From: Methyloversatilis discipulorum
GTDB taxonomy: Bacteria; Pseudomonadota; Gammaproteobacteria; Burkholderiales; Rhodocyclaceae
Direction of reading: 5' to 3'
Assembly (NCBI RefSeq): GCF_000385375.1
Contig: NZ_ARVV01000001.1
Span: 1,736,001-1,800,000, forward strand
DNA: 64,000 bases
Below, piece after piece: positions 1 to 10,066 of this stretch; position 1 is the stretch's first letter, and every line of letters starts with the position of its first letter. Under the pieces are notes generated by a model. It saw only the letters and a list, made by a program, of their open reading frames with translations. It had not been told where the DNA came from and did not search any database. The position numbers were made by a program, and so were the translations under genes.

Positions 1-2
1 GA

Positions 3-425
3 CACACCGCCGGCGATCTGGCCATTCTCGATCACCGGACCGGCGTGCTGTTCGCCGGCGATCTGGTGTTCCTCGATCGCGCCCCGACCACGCCGCACGC
101 GTCGGTGCAGCGCTGGCTGAAGTCGCTCGACGCGCTCGCTGCGCTGGGCGCAAAGAAGACGCTGCCCGGTCACGGTCCCGTGCATGCGGGTAGCGCCGGC
201 ATCGAGCAGACGCGCGACTGGCTCAAGTGGCTTGATCAGACCCTGATGCAGTCAGCGGCAAACGGTCTCGACATGGCCGAGGTGATGCGCCTGCCGCTGC
301 CCGAGCGCTTCGAGCGGATGCCGCTGGCGCGCAGCGAGTTCGAGCGTTCGGTCACCCACCTTTACGGTGCCTACGAGTTGCGCGCGCTGGACAGTGTTGC
401 ACTGCCTGTGTTGCAACAAAAATGA
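3..425 (+). CDS. MBL-fold metallo-hydrolase of the PQQ/quinoprotein-relay type (3' part only)
   Basis: The gene runs in from before the window; about 140 C-terminal residues are visible. The stretch GDLVFLDRAPTTPHA and the later LPGHGPV motif are typical of the second half of the metallo-beta-lactamase fold, where Asp and His bind zinc. The family form with this ending is commonly found beside PQQ dehydrogenase and PQQ biosynthesis genes (quinoprotein relay system zinc metallohydrolases). Its place just before a PQQ alcohol dehydrogenase supports that reading. The exact substrate is unknown, and the N-terminal HxHxDH site lies outside the window. Confidence 0.75.
   Translation, partial: HTAGDLAILDHRTGVLFAGDLVFLDRAPTTPHASVQRWLKSLDALAALGAKKTLPGHGPVHAGSAGIEQTRDWLKWLDQTLMQSAANGLDMAEVMRLPLPERFERMPLARSEFERSVTHLYGAYELRALDSVALPVLQQK
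410..419. promoter_or_regulatory. Perfect 10-bp palindrome at the end of the MBL gene
   Basis: TGTTGCAACA reads the same on both strands. It sits about 70 bp upstream of the sigma-54 promoter at 489 and could be an activator or IHF-like site, but no partner copy was found near the other promoters of this block. Confidence 0.2.
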
Positions 426-436
426 ACACCTGACCC
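426..436 (+). promoter_or_regulatory. ACACCTG box upstream of the PQQ-ADH promoter
   Basis: The sequence ACACCTGACCC lies about 55 bp upstream of the -24 element at 489. Related ACACCTG copies occur upstream of the cytochrome gene (4830) and the AOR operon (6207-6243). It is proposed as an upstream activating site for the sigma-54 activator encoded at 2723-4690. This is a pattern match only. Confidence 0.4.
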
Positions 437-438
437 GT

Positions 439-464
439 TTCGCATCGCAGGAGTGCGGTGCGAA
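439..464. promoter_or_regulatory. 11-bp inverted repeat between the MBL gene and PQQ-ADH
   Basis: TTCGCATCGCA and TGCGGTGCGAA pair at 10 of 11 positions around a 4-base loop (GGAG). It could be a terminator stem for the upstream gene, although only a weak T-run follows, or an operator just upstream of the sigma-54 promoter. Confidence 0.35.
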
Positions 465-488
465 CGGGATTTTCTCCTTGTTTTGGGC

Positions 489-504
489 TGGCCCGGTTTT
501 TGCG
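489..504 (+). promoter_or_regulatory. Sigma-54 promoter of the PQQ alcohol dehydrogenase
   Basis: TGGCCCG-N4-TTGCG matches the -24/-12 consensus (TGGCACG-N4-TTGCW) closely, with the essential GG and GC at the right spacing. Transcription would start near base 515, 60 bases before the start codon at 575. An AcoR-type sigma-54 activator is encoded just downstream. Confidence 0.7.
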
Positions 505-574
505 GTCGGTCTCCTGCCGAAAAAGGGAACCATTCCCTTCGTGCAAGAGAGAAATTCACCAACGAGGAGGAAGT

Positions 575-2329
575 ATGAAAGGCTTGCGTAATTCCACGCT
601 GTCCAGCCTGCTGGTTGCGGCGTTCGCCGCGATGGCAGCACCGCAGGTCATGGCCGGTGTGACCGACCGTGACATCGAAAACGACGCGAAGACGACCGGC
701 GATGTGCTGTCCTGGGGCATGGGCACGGAAGGCCAGCGCTACAGCCCGCTCGACAAGATCAACGTCGGCAACGTCAAGAATCTGGTTCCGGTGTGGTCGT
801 TCTCGTTCGGCGGCGAAAAGCAGCGCGGTCAGGAATCGCAGCCGCTCGTCGTCAATGGCAAGATGTTCGTTACGGGTTCCTACTCCCGCCTGTACGCACT
901 CGATGCCAAGACCGGCGCCAAGCTGTGGCAATACGAGCACCGCCTGCCGGACGGCATCATGCCGTGCTGCGACGTGGTGAACCGCGGCGCCGCCGTGTAT
1001 GACAACCTGGTCATCTTCAGCACGCTGGACGCACAACTGGTCGCTCTCGACCAGAACACCGGCAAGGTCGTCTGGAAGGAAAAGATCGACGACTACCAGG
1101 CTGGTTACTCCAACACCGCAGCCCCGATCATCGCCAAGGGCCTGATCCTGACCGGCGTGTCCGGTGGTGAGTTCGGCATCGTCGGCCGCGTCGAGGCGCG
1201 TGATGCCAAGACGGGCAAGATGGTGTGGAGCCGTCCGACCGTCGAAGGTCACATGGGTTACAAGTACGATGCCGCCGGCAACAAGACGGAGAATGGCATC
1301 AGCGGCACCACCAACGCCACCTGGCAGGGCGACCTGTGGAAGACCGGCGGCGCGGCCACCTGGCTCGGCGGCTCCTACGACGCCAAGACCGGTCTGGCCT
1401 ATTTCGGCACCGGCAACCCGGCTCCGTGGAACAGCCACCTGCGTCCCGGCGACAACCTGTACTCGTGCGCGACCGTTGCCATCGACGTCGCCACCGGCCA
1501 GATCAAGTGGCACTTCCAGGGCACGCCGAACGACGGCTGGGACTATGACGGCGTGAACGAATTCGTCACGTTCGACATGAACGGCAAGCGCATGGGCGGC
1601 AAGGCCGACCGCAACGGCTTCTTCTACGTGCTGGACGCCAACACCGGCAAGTTCGAGCGCGGCTTCCCCTTCGTCAAGAAGATCACCTGGGCCAAGGGCC
1701 TGGATGCCAACGGCAAGCCGATCTTCGATCCGGCCAACCGTCCTGGCGACCCGTCCAAGGGCGCCGACGGCAAGAAGGGTGAAGTGGTGTTCTCCGCTCC
1801 GTCCTTCCTCGGCGGCAAGAACCAGATGCCGATGGCTTACAGCCCGGACACCGGCCTGTTCTACGTGCCGGCCAACGAGTGGGGCATGGAAATCTGGAAC
1901 GAGCCGATCACCTACAAGAAGGGTGCTGCATATCTGGGTGCCGGCTTCACCATCAAGACCATCGACGACAAGTACATCGGCGCGCTGCGCGCCGTCGATC
2001 CGAAGACCGGCAAGATCGTCTGGGAAGTCACCAACAACGCTCCGCTGTGGGGTGGTGTGATGACGACCAAGGGTGGCCTGGTGTTCTGGGGTACGCCTGA
2101 AGGTTTCCTGAAGGCCGCCGACGCGAAGACCGGCAAGGAAGTGTGGTCCTTCCAGACCGGTACCGGCGTCGTGGCGCCCCCGATCACCTGGGAACAGGAC
2201 GGCGAGCAGTACATCGGCGTCGCTGCCGGCTGGGGTGGCGCTGTGCCGCTGTGGGGTGGGGACGTGGCCAAGAAGGTCAACTACCTGAACCAGGGTGGTT
2301 CGATGTGGGTGTTCAAGCTGCACAAGTAA
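575..2329 (+). CDS. PQQ-dependent alcohol dehydrogenase, lanthanide-type active site
   Basis: A 584-residue periplasmic quinoprotein of the type I alcohol dehydrogenase family, which oxidises primary alcohols to aldehydes and passes electrons to a cytochrome c. The ATG at 575 is chosen because AGGAGG lies just before it and the protein then begins with a clear signal peptide ending near QVMA. Visible active-site features are the vicinal Cys131-Cys132, metal ligands Glu199 (SGGEFG) and Asn281 (GTGNPAPWN), and catalytic Asp323 in GWDYDGVNE. Asp325, two residues on, is the extra acidic ligand that marks lanthanide-dependent enzymes (XoxF, ExaF, PedH); calcium enzymes have Ala or Ser there. No cytochrome domain is fused, so the PedF-like cytochrome at 4926 is the likely acceptor. 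The substrate is probably ethanol, a longer alcohol or an aromatic alcohol. Confidence 0.9.
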   Translation: MKGLRNSTLSSLLVAAFAAMAAPQVMAGVTDRDIENDAKTTGDVLSWGMGTEGQRYSPLDKINVGNVKNLVPVWSFSFGGEKQRGQESQPLVVNGKMFVTGSYSRLYALDAKTGAKLWQYEHRLPDGIMPCCDVVNRGAAVYDNLVIFSTLDAQLVALDQNTGKVVWKEKIDDYQAGYSNTAAPIIAKGLILTGVSGGEFGIVGRVEARDAKTGKMVWSRPTVEGHMGYKYDAAGNKTENGISGTTNATWQGDLWKTGGAATWLGGSYDAKTGLAYFGTGNPAPWNSHLRPGDNLYSCATVAIDVATGQIKWHFQGTPNDGWDYDGVNEFVTFDMNGKRMGGKADRNGFFYVLDANTGKFERGFPFVKKITWAKGLDANGKPIFDPANRPGDPSKGADGKKGEVVFSAPSFLGGKNQMPMAYSPDTGLFYVPANEWGMEIWNEPITYKKGAAYLGAGFTIKTIDDKYIGALRAVDPKTGKIVWEVTNNAPLWGGVMTTKGGLVFWGTPEGFLKAADAKTGKEVWSFQTGTGVVAPPITWEQDGEQYIGVAAGWGGAVPLWGGDVAKKVNYLNQGGSMWVFKLHK

Positions 2330-2374
2330 AGTCACAGACGACCTGTGCTGGCATAGCGCTTGCATAAGTCGTGT

Positions 2375-2400
2375 ATCCCGGCGCCTGTGGGCGTCGGGAT
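2375..2400 (+). promoter_or_regulatory. Hairpin in the PQQ-ADH 3' region
   Basis: ATCCCGGCGCC-TGTG-GGCGTCGGGAT folds into an 11-bp stem with one G-T wobble. No T-run follows, so it is more likely a processing or stability element than a classical terminator. Confidence 0.4.
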
Positions 2401-2565
2401 GAAGGAAACAAGCGGGCAGGTCGCGGCGGACTGGAGCGACGTACTGGAACTTCAGGCCGAGCCCGCTTCCGGTGGTGTGATCCATCCCCGGTTTCGCGGC
2501 CGTATCCGTTCCGTTACAGGCAGTTTCGGGGTGGTGTTGTTCTCTTCAGTTAGACATGGCTCTTT

Positions 2566-2595
2566 GGCCGGCTTACCCAAGCCGGCCATTTTTTT
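2566..2595 (+). terminator. Rho-independent terminator
   Basis: GGCCGGCTT-ACCC-AAGCCGGCC is a perfect 9-bp stem with a 4-base loop, followed by ATTTTTTT. It ends rightward transcription from the PQQ-ADH gene. Confidence 0.85.
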
Positions 2596-2722
2596 GCCTG
2601 TCCGAAACGGGTGCCAAGGGATGCGCGGGAGCGATTCCCGCCCGCTGTACAGGTGGAACGTTACTGTACGAAGTGTTCAGTTCCGTGGCTGCCGCCCTGG
2701 CAGTGCGGCGGCCGGAGCCTGA

Positions 2723-4690
<1,968 letters not shown>

Positions 4691-4829
4691 GGTCTCCTCC
4701 GAGCCCGTTTCCGGGATGCACGGCCGGTTGTACCGGCTCTCGCCTCCGGCGGGTTGGCGGCAGCTCGTGCCTGCGCCATCGTCCCACCGGACTGTCGAAG
4801 CTTTATAGCGTGATTCGCTTCGCTGCGCT

Positions 4830-4840
4830 ACACCTGTCTC
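4830..4840 (+). promoter_or_regulatory. ACACCTGTCTC box
   Basis: This 11-base word is identical to the one at 6233-6243 upstream of the AOR genes. It lies 16 bp before the -24 element of the cytochrome promoter, which is close for an enhancer site, so it might also act on the divergent activator gene. Confidence 0.4.
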
Positions 4841-4856
4841 AAAGTGAAGCCGAACT

Positions 4857-4872
4857 TGGCACGATTCGTGCA
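4857..4872 (+). promoter_or_regulatory. Sigma-54 promoter of the pedF-like gene
   Basis: TGGCACG-N4-GTGCA matches the sigma-54 consensus at almost every position. The expected start site near 4883 is about 43 bases before the ATG at 4926. Confidence 0.7.
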
Positions 4873-4925
4873 AACGGGCACACCCGCAAGCTGACTTGCA
4901 GCATGTGAACATCTACGGAGGAGTT

Positions 4926-5366
4926 ATGAAAGCAGGAGCCGCAACTTTGAAGACGACGGCCATCGTCACCGCGCTGATCGCACTGGGCAGCATGACCACG
5001 ATGCGTGTCGAAGCTCACGGCGACGTCGTACCGCAGGCCGTCGATGTCAGCACGCTGAAGGCGCTGGGCGCCGAGTGGCGCAAAGAGAACCCCTACCGCG
5101 GCGACAAGGAAGCGATCCGCATCGGCAGTTCCGCCTACAACCAGAACTGTGCGCGCTGCCACGGTCTGGAAGCAGTCAGTGGCGGTATCGCCCCGGATCT
5201 GCGCATGCTCCCGATCGATGCCGAAACCGACGACTATTTCCTCAACACCGTGCGCCGCGGCCGCGTGCGCAACGGCGCCGTCTACATGCCGCCGTTCGAG
5301 GAAGCGCTGTCGCAGGAAGCCATGTGGGCCATCCGTGCCTACATCGAAACCCGTCATGAAGACTGA
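4926..5366 (+). CDS. pedF: Cytochrome c-550, PedF-like
   Basis: A 146-residue secreted monohaem cytochrome c with a signal peptide ending near VEAHG and one haem-binding motif, C75-A-R-C78-H79. The mature start HGDVVPQAVD and the overall length match PedF cytochromes, which accept electrons from PQQ ethanol dehydrogenases and feed the terminal oxidase. The ATG at 4926 follows a GGAGGAG ribosome site. The gene ends inside the start of the next gene, so the two are translationally coupled. The name rests on similarity recognised by eye. Confidence 0.8.
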   Translation: MKAGAATLKTTAIVTALIALGSMTTMRVEAHGDVVPQAVDVSTLKALGAEWRKENPYRGDKEAIRIGSSAYNQNCARCHGLEAVSGGIAPDLRMLPIDAETDDYFLNTVRRGRVRNGAVYMPPFEEALSQEAMWAIRAYIETRHED

Positions 5367-6201
5367 TATTGGGGCTCAGCGCCGCCGCCTGCTGCTCGCC
5401 GGCGCCGGCCTGGCATTGACCGGGCTGCCCGCGTGGGCGGAGGGCGACGAGGTCTGGGCCGGCGTGAAGAAGTCCGGTCTGCTGCGCGTTGCCTTTTACA
5501 AGGACTTCGCGCCGTTCTCGAATGAGGGCAAGGGTTCCGACGTCGATATCGCCGCCGCGCTGGCGGCACGCATGGGACTGAAGATGTCGCCGATGTTCTT
5601 CGACGCCGACGAGAACATGGGCGACGACCTGCGCAACATGGTCTGGAAGGGCCACTACATGGGCTACGGCCCGGCCGACATGATGATGCACGCGCCGGTC
5701 GACCGCGAGTACATGGCCCGTCAGGACAAGGTGGAATTCCTCGCGCCGTATCACCGTGAGCGCTATGCCATCGCCTACGACAGGCGCCGCGTCGACAACC
5801 TCGAAACGATGGCGCCGTTCGAAAAGCTGCCCTGTGGCGTGGTGGTCGATACGCTGCCCGATTCGCTGATGCTGTCGGCCGACGGCGGGCGTTATCGCAG
5901 TCAGCTCAAGCATTACAAGACGCTGACTGAGGCGATGGCTGCGCTGCGCTCCGGCGAGGTTGCCGGGGTGATGGCGCTGCAGGGCGAGCTTGAAGGGGCG
6001 GTCGCCGGTGACGCGAATTTCCCGGTCGGCCCGGCACCGATCGCACTGCTCAATACCCGCCAGTGGCCTGTCGGCATCGCCATCCGCAAGGGCGAACAGC
6101 AGCTTGGTCGGGCCATCATGGAGGCGATGAATGCGCTGGTCGCCGACGGCGAAATCGAGCGCATCATGGCGCGACACAATATCAAGTGGCGTGCACCCTG
6201 A
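5356..6201 (+). CDS. Periplasmic substrate-binding protein of the PQQ-ADH system (XoxJ/MxaJ-like)
   Basis: A 281-residue family 3 solute-binding protein. The N-terminus has consecutive arginines and a hydrophobic stretch ending PAWA, which gives an exported protein (Tat-like or Sec). The body begins VWAGVKKSGLLRVAFYKDFAPFS, the usual start of the binding-protein fold. The ATG at 5356 overlaps the end of pedF by 11 bases. No ABC permease or ATPase is nearby; such stand-alone proteins beside quinoprotein dehydrogenases (MxaJ, XoxJ) are thought to help cofactor insertion or activation rather than transport. That role is inferred here. Confidence 0.75.
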   Translation: MKTDIGAQRRRLLLAGAGLALTGLPAWAEGDEVWAGVKKSGLLRVAFYKDFAPFSNEGKGSDVDIAAALAARMGLKMSPMFFDADENMGDDLRNMVWKGHYMGYGPADMMMHAPVDREYMARQDKVEFLAPYHRERYAIAYDRRRVDNLETMAPFEKLPCGVVVDTLPDSLMLSADGGRYRSQLKHYKTLTEAMAALRSGEVAGVMALQGELEGAVAGDANFPVGPAPIALLNTRQWPVGIAIRKGEQQLGRAIMEAMNALVADGEIERIMARHNIKWRAP

Positions 6202-6203
6202 GT

Positions 6204-6243
6204 GTTCAGGTGTCCAGTTTATGGACACCTGGACACCTGTCTC
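6204..6243. promoter_or_regulatory. Cluster of three ACACCTG boxes upstream of the AOR operon
   Basis: GTTCAGGTGTCCA (6204-6216) and TGGACACCTGGAC (6222-6234) form an inverted repeat matching at 12 of 13 positions around 5 bases. A third direct copy, GGACACCTGTCTC, follows at 6231-6243. The last 11 bases are identical to the box at 4830-4840. The cluster is 80-120 bp upstream of a candidate sigma-54 promoter, which is normal enhancer geometry. It starts right after a stop codon, so a terminator stem is the alternative, but no T-run follows. Confidence 0.5.
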
Positions 6244-6324
6244 GCAAATAAGGATTTATTGAGACGGCGGAAGCGCACAGGCGCCAAATTCCGAGCGCTA
6301 AAATGTGAAGTGTTTTTCATAGCG

Positions 6325-6340
6325 GGGCGGCTTTCCCGCC
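6325..6340 (+). promoter_or_regulatory. Weak candidate sigma-54 promoter of the AOR operon
   Basis: The invariant GG (6326-6327) and GC (6338-6339) are ten bases apart as required, but the flanking bases match the consensus poorly. The region can also fold as GGCGG-CTTTC-CCGCC. It is listed because its spacing to the boxes at 6204-6243 and to the start at 6393 is right. Confidence 0.25.
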
Positions 6341-6392
6341 AAAATCACCCTGCGAACCGTGTCACGCCCAGAACGTGGAGGAGCGAATCAAT

Positions 6393-6863
6393 ATGCAGAA
6401 GTCCCTACACATCGATCCCTCGAAATGCACCAGCTGCCTGCAATGCGAAATGGCCTGTTCGTTCGAGAACTACGGTGTATTCAACAACTCGCTGTCGCGC
6501 ATCAAGGTGTTCGACTTCCACCATACGGGCGCCAAGGTTCCCTATACCTGTACGCAGTGCGATGAAGCCTGGTGCATGCACGCCTGTCCGGTCGAGGCGA
6601 TCAAGCTCGACAAGACCAACGGCGCCAAGGTCGTGTTCGAAGACGTGTGCGTGGGCTGCAAGGTGTGCACGATCGCCTGTCCGTTCGGCACCGTGAATTA
6701 CGTGGCCGAGACCGGCAAGGTGCAGAAGTGCGATCTGTGCGGCGGCAACCCGGCCTGTGCGGAAGCCTGTCCGACCGGTGCCATCACCTATGTGGACGCC
6801 AACTGGACCGGTCTGGACCGCATGCGCCAGTGGGCCGACAAGCTCGGCAACCAGCCCGCCTGA
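6393..6863 (+). CDS. aorA: Ferredoxin-like subunit of aldehyde oxidoreductase (AorA)
   Basis: A 156-residue protein with cysteine groups for four [4Fe-4S] clusters: CTSCLQCEMAC, CTQCDEAWCMHAC, CVGCKVCTIAC and a final CDLCGGNPACAEAC. Such polyferredoxins form the electron wire of bacterial AOR complexes (AorABC of Aromatoleum), linking the tungsten subunit to the FAD subunit. The ATG at 6393 is chosen because GGAGGAG lies 9 bases before it; an in-frame GTG at 6375 overlaps that site. The gene is 18 bases from aorB in the same operon. Confidence 0.85.
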   Translation: MQKSLHIDPSKCTSCLQCEMACSFENYGVFNNSLSRIKVFDFHHTGAKVPYTCTQCDEAWCMHACPVEAIKLDKTNGAKVVFEDVCVGCKVCTIACPFGTVNYVAETGKVQKCDLCGGNPACAEACPTGAITYVDANWTGLDRMRQWADKLGNQPA

Positions 6864-6881
6864 TTTTCGGAGGAACACAAA

Positions 6882-8729
6882 ATGGCATGGACCCGCAAAA
6901 TCCTGCGCGTTAACCTGACCGACCGCACCTGCAAGAGCGAGCCCCTGAACATGCAGTGGGCTCAGGACTATCTCGGCCAGCGTGGTCTGGCAACGAAGTA
7001 TCTGGTGTCGGAGATCGATCCCAAGGTCGATCCGCTGTCGCCGGACAACAAGATCATCTGGGCGACCGGTCCGCTGACCGGCACCATGGCCTCGACCGGC
7101 GGCCGCTACTCGGTCGTCACCAAGGGCCCGCTGACGGGCGCCATCGCCTGTTCGAATTCCGGCGGTTACTTCGGCGCCGAGCTGAAGTTCGCCGGCTGGG
7201 ACATGGTCATCATCGAAGGCCGCGCTTCGAGCCCGGTCTACCTGTCGATCGAGAACGACAAGGTCGAAATCCGCGACGCGTCCCATCTGTGGGGCAAGAC
7301 CGTCTGGGAAACCGAAGAGACGATCAAGGCCGCTCACCAGGATCCGCAGGTACGCGTTTCCTGTATTGGCCGCACCGGCGAAGCCGGCGTGCTGTACGCC
7401 GCCATCGTCAATGACCTGCACCGCGCAGCCGGCCGTTCCGGCGTCGGCGCGGTCGCCGGTTCGAAGAACCTGAAGGCACTCGTGGTGCGTGGCACCCTCG
7501 GCGTCGGCAATCTTGCCAACCCGAAGGAGTTCATGAAGGTCACCTACGAGAAGAAGAAGATCCTCAAGGAGAATGCGGTCACCGGTCAGGGCCTGCCGAC
7601 CTATGGCACCCAGGTGCTGATGAACGTGATCAACGAGATCGGCGCCATGCCGACGCGCAACCACAAGGACGTGCAGTTCGAGGGTGCGCGCAAGATTTCC
7701 GCTGAGGCGATGCACGAGCCGCGCGAGTCCGACGGCAAGGCGCAACTGGTGAACAACCAGGGTTGCTTCGGCTGCACCATCGCTTGCGGCCGCATTTCGA
7801 AGATCGACCAGACCCACTACACCGTGGTGAACAGCCCGAAGTACTGGGGCGCCTCCGGCGGTCTGGAGTACGAAGCGGCGTGGTCGCTCGGCTGTGCCAA
7901 CGGTGTCGATGACATCGAGGCGCTGCAGTACGCCAACATGCTGTGCAATGAAGACGGCTTCGATCCGATTTCCTTCGGCGCCACCATCGGTGCGGTGATG
8001 GAACTGTACGAAATGGGTGTGCTGACCAAGGAGGAGATCGGCATCGAGGCGCCGTTCGGCTCGGCCCGCGCGCTTACCTTCCTGGCCGAACAGACGGCCC
8101 GTGGTGAAGGTTTCGGCAAGATCGTCGGTCTCGGCTCGAAGCGCCTGTGTGAAAAGTACGGTCATCCCGAACTGTCGATGTCGGTCAAGGGCCAGGAATT
8201 CCCGGCCTACGACGCGCGTGGCGTGCAGGGCATGGGCCTGACCTACGCGACCTCGAACCGCGGTGCCTGCCACCTGCGTTCGTACACCATCTCGTCGGAA
8301 GTGCTGGGCATCCCGGTCAAGACCGATCCGCACACCACCGAAGGCAAGCCGGCACTGGTCAAGGCCTTCCAGGACGCCACCGCAGTGGTCGATTCGTCCG
8401 GCCTGTGCGTGTTCACGACCTTCGCCTGGGCGCTGTCGGACATCCAGCCGCAACTGCAGGCTGCCTGCGAAGGCGACTGGTCGATGGAAAAGCTGGACCT
8501 GATGGGCGAGCGCATCTGGAATATGGAGCGTCAGTTCAACAACGCAGCCGGCTTCACCCGCAAGGACGACGATCTGCCGCCGCGCCTGAAGAACGAAGCC
8601 GCCAAGGTCGGTCCGGCCAAGGGCCTGGTGTCGGGCATCGACAAGATGATTCCCGAGTACTACGAACTGCGCGGCTGGGACACCGAAGGCCGCCCGACGG
8701 CGGAGACGGTTGCCCGCCTGGGTCTCTGA
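6882..8729 (+). CDS. aorB: Tungsten-containing aldehyde:ferredoxin oxidoreductase, large subunit (AorB)
   Basis: A 615-residue member of the AOR family, which oxidises aldehydes to carboxylic acids with a tungsten bis-pterin cofactor and one [4Fe-4S] cluster. The cluster ligands are visible as C295-x2-C298-x3-C302 and C509 (GLCVF), the classic AOR pattern. The N-terminus shows the usual GQRGLATKYL and GPLTGT blocks that bind the pterin. GGAGG precedes the ATG. It lies between the ferredoxin and FAD subunits, as in Aromatoleum, Thauera and related bacteria. In this context it would oxidise the aldehyde produced by the PQQ alcohol dehydrogenase. Confidence 0.92.
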   Translation: MAWTRKILRVNLTDRTCKSEPLNMQWAQDYLGQRGLATKYLVSEIDPKVDPLSPDNKIIWATGPLTGTMASTGGRYSVVTKGPLTGAIACSNSGGYFGAELKFAGWDMVIIEGRASSPVYLSIENDKVEIRDASHLWGKTVWETEETIKAAHQDPQVRVSCIGRTGEAGVLYAAIVNDLHRAAGRSGVGAVAGSKNLKALVVRGTLGVGNLANPKEFMKVTYEKKKILKENAVTGQGLPTYGTQVLMNVINEIGAMPTRNHKDVQFEGARKISAEAMHEPRESDGKAQLVNNQGCFGCTIACGRISKIDQTHYTVVNSPKYWGASGGLEYEAAWSLGCANGVDDIEALQYANMLCNEDGFDPISFGATIGAVMELYEMGVLTKEEIGIEAPFGSARALTFLAEQTARGEGFGKIVGLGSKRLCEKYGHPELSMSVKGQEFPAYDARGVQGMGLTYATSNRGACHLRSYTISSEVLGIPVKTDPHTTEGKPALVKAFQDATAVVDSSGLCVFTTFAWALSDIQPQLQAACEGDWSMEKLDLMGERIWNMERQFNNAAGFTRKDDDLPPRLKNEAAKVGPAKGLVSGIDKMIPEYYELRGWDTEGRPTAETVARLGL

Positions 8730-8750
8730 TCGAAGTCGTCGCATGAACAC

Positions 8751-8772
8751 AGCGCGCCCTCCGGGGCGCGCT
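8751..8772 (+). promoter_or_regulatory. Intercistronic hairpin between aorB and aorC
   Basis: AGCGCGCC and GGCGCGCT form a perfect 8-bp stem around six bases. No T-run follows. It probably stabilises or processes the operon transcript and lowers aorC output relative to aorAB. Confidence 0.5.
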
Positions 8773-8792
8773 GCATTTCAGGAGCATCACTC

Positions 8793-10064
8793 ATGAAGCA
8801 CGTCATCATCGGCAACGGTCCGGCCGGCGTGGTCGCCGCCGAAGCGATCCGCCGTGCGGATCGCAATGCCGACATCGTCATGATCGGAGACGAACCCGAG
8901 CCGCCGTATTCGCGCATGGCCATTCCCTACCTGCTGGTTGGCAACATCCAGGAAAAGGGCACATGGCTGCGCAAGACCGATGGCCATTTCGCGTCGTTGA
9001 ATATCAAGGAAGTGCTCGGGCGCGCGAAGGCGGTGGACACCGCCGGTCGCGTCGTTCATATGGAGGACGGCAGCTCCTTCGCCTACGACCGCCTGCTCAT
9101 CTGTACCGGTTCGCATCCGCTCAAGCTGCCGGTGCCGGGCATTGACTCACCGAACGTTCACAGCTGCTGGACGCTGGACGACGCGCGCCACATTGCGGCC
9201 AAGGCGAAGAAGGGCGCTCGGGTGCTGCAGATCGGCGCCGGTTTCATCGGCTGCATCATCATGGAAGCGCTCGCGTCGCGCGGCGTGAAGCTGGACATCG
9301 TCGAAATGGGCGACCGCATGGTGCCGCGCATGATGACGTCCAAGGCGGGCGGCATGATCGCGCGCTGGGTCAAGCAGAAGGGCGTCAATGTGCACACCAG
9401 CGCGCGCGTCACTTCGATCCGCCAGAACGGCGACGAGCTGATTGCCACGCTGGGTGACGGCACCGAAGTGGTGGCCGACCTCATCATCGCGTCGGCTGGC
9501 GTGAAGCCTAACGTGGCCTTCCTGCAGGGCAGCGGCATCGCCTGCGCGACCGGCATCCTGATCGACGAACGCTGCGAAACCAACATCCCGGGCGTATTTG
9601 CCGCCGGCGACGTGGCCGAGGCGGTTGATTTCTCGACTGGCGAGCGTCTGGTCAATGCGATCCAGCCGAATGCGGTCGACCAGGGCCGAGTCGCGGCGAT
9701 GAACATGGTGGGACGCAACACGCGCTCGCAAGGCACGATGGCGATCAACGTGCTCGACACGCTGGGCCTGATCTCGGCTTCGTTCGGACAGTGGTGGGGT
9801 GCCGAGGGCGGCGATTCGGTCGAGCTGATCGACGAAGAGCGCTTCCGTTACATCAGTCTGCAGTTCAAGGACGACGTGCTGGTCGGCGCGACCTCGATCG
9901 GCCTCACCGACCACGTCGGCGTGCTGCGCGGCCTGATCCAGACCCGAACGCCGCTGGGCAGCTGGAAGCAGCGCCTGATGCACGACCCGCTGCGCGTGAT
10001 GGAGGCCTATCTGTCGATGGCCCAGGCGCAGAGCGCGCCGCCGCTGGCCGAAGCGCTGCACTGA
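8793..10064 (+). CDS. aorC: FAD/NAD-dependent oxidoreductase subunit (AorC)
   Basis: A 423-residue flavoprotein of the pyridine-nucleotide disulphide oxidoreductase fold. It shows the FAD motif GNGPAG at the N-terminus, the NAD motif GAGFIG near residue 150, and the FAD-closing GVFAAGDVAE near 270. In AorABC complexes this subunit exchanges electrons between the iron-sulphur chain and NAD, which makes aldehyde oxidation NAD-linked. CAGGAG precedes the ATG. The next gene starts 2 bases after its stop. Confidence 0.85.
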   Translation: MKHVIIGNGPAGVVAAEAIRRADRNADIVMIGDEPEPPYSRMAIPYLLVGNIQEKGTWLRKTDGHFASLNIKEVLGRAKAVDTAGRVVHMEDGSSFAYDRLLICTGSHPLKLPVPGIDSPNVHSCWTLDDARHIAAKAKKGARVLQIGAGFIGCIIMEALASRGVKLDIVEMGDRMVPRMMTSKAGGMIARWVKQKGVNVHTSARVTSIRQNGDELIATLGDGTEVVADLIIASAGVKPNVAFLQGSGIACATGILIDERCETNIPGVFAAGDVAEAVDFSTGERLVNAIQPNAVDQGRVAAMNMVGRNTRSQGTMAINVLDTLGLISASFGQWWGAEGGDSVELIDEERFRYISLQFKDDVLVGATSIGLTDHVGVLRGLIQTRTPLGSWKQRLMHDPLRVMEAYLSMAQAQSAPPLAEALH

Positions 10065-10066
10065 AG

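Larger units (their letters stand above)
2330..2722. other. Intergenic region with two hairpins
   Basis: 393 bases between convergent genes. It contains an imperfect hairpin at 2375-2400, a strong terminator at 2566-2595 and a GC-rich stretch at 2685-2720 next to the end of the activator gene. No supported reading frame was found. The 236 bases between the ADH stop and the terminator would be a long 3' untranslated region or could carry a small RNA. Confidence 0.4.

Noticed and set aside
371-2485. A 704-codon open frame on the minus strand opposite the PQQ-ADH gene
   Set aside because: It mirrors the codon pattern of a strongly supported gene; the translation is His/Arg/Val-rich with no motif. 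Long antisense frames are normal in high-GC DNA. The same applies to the long frames opposite the activator (2945-4684), aorB (6405-8750), katG (42396-43787) and the RND pump (55060-58395).
6204-6243. Transcription terminator after the binding-protein gene
   Set aside because: The stem is strong but no T-run follows, and the same ACACCTG word recurs upstream of two other genes of the block. A regulatory reading fits better, though a stem role is not excluded.
6375-6392. GTG start for aorA
   Set aside because: It would place the ribosome site inside the coding region; the ATG at 6393 has GGAGGAG at the proper distance.
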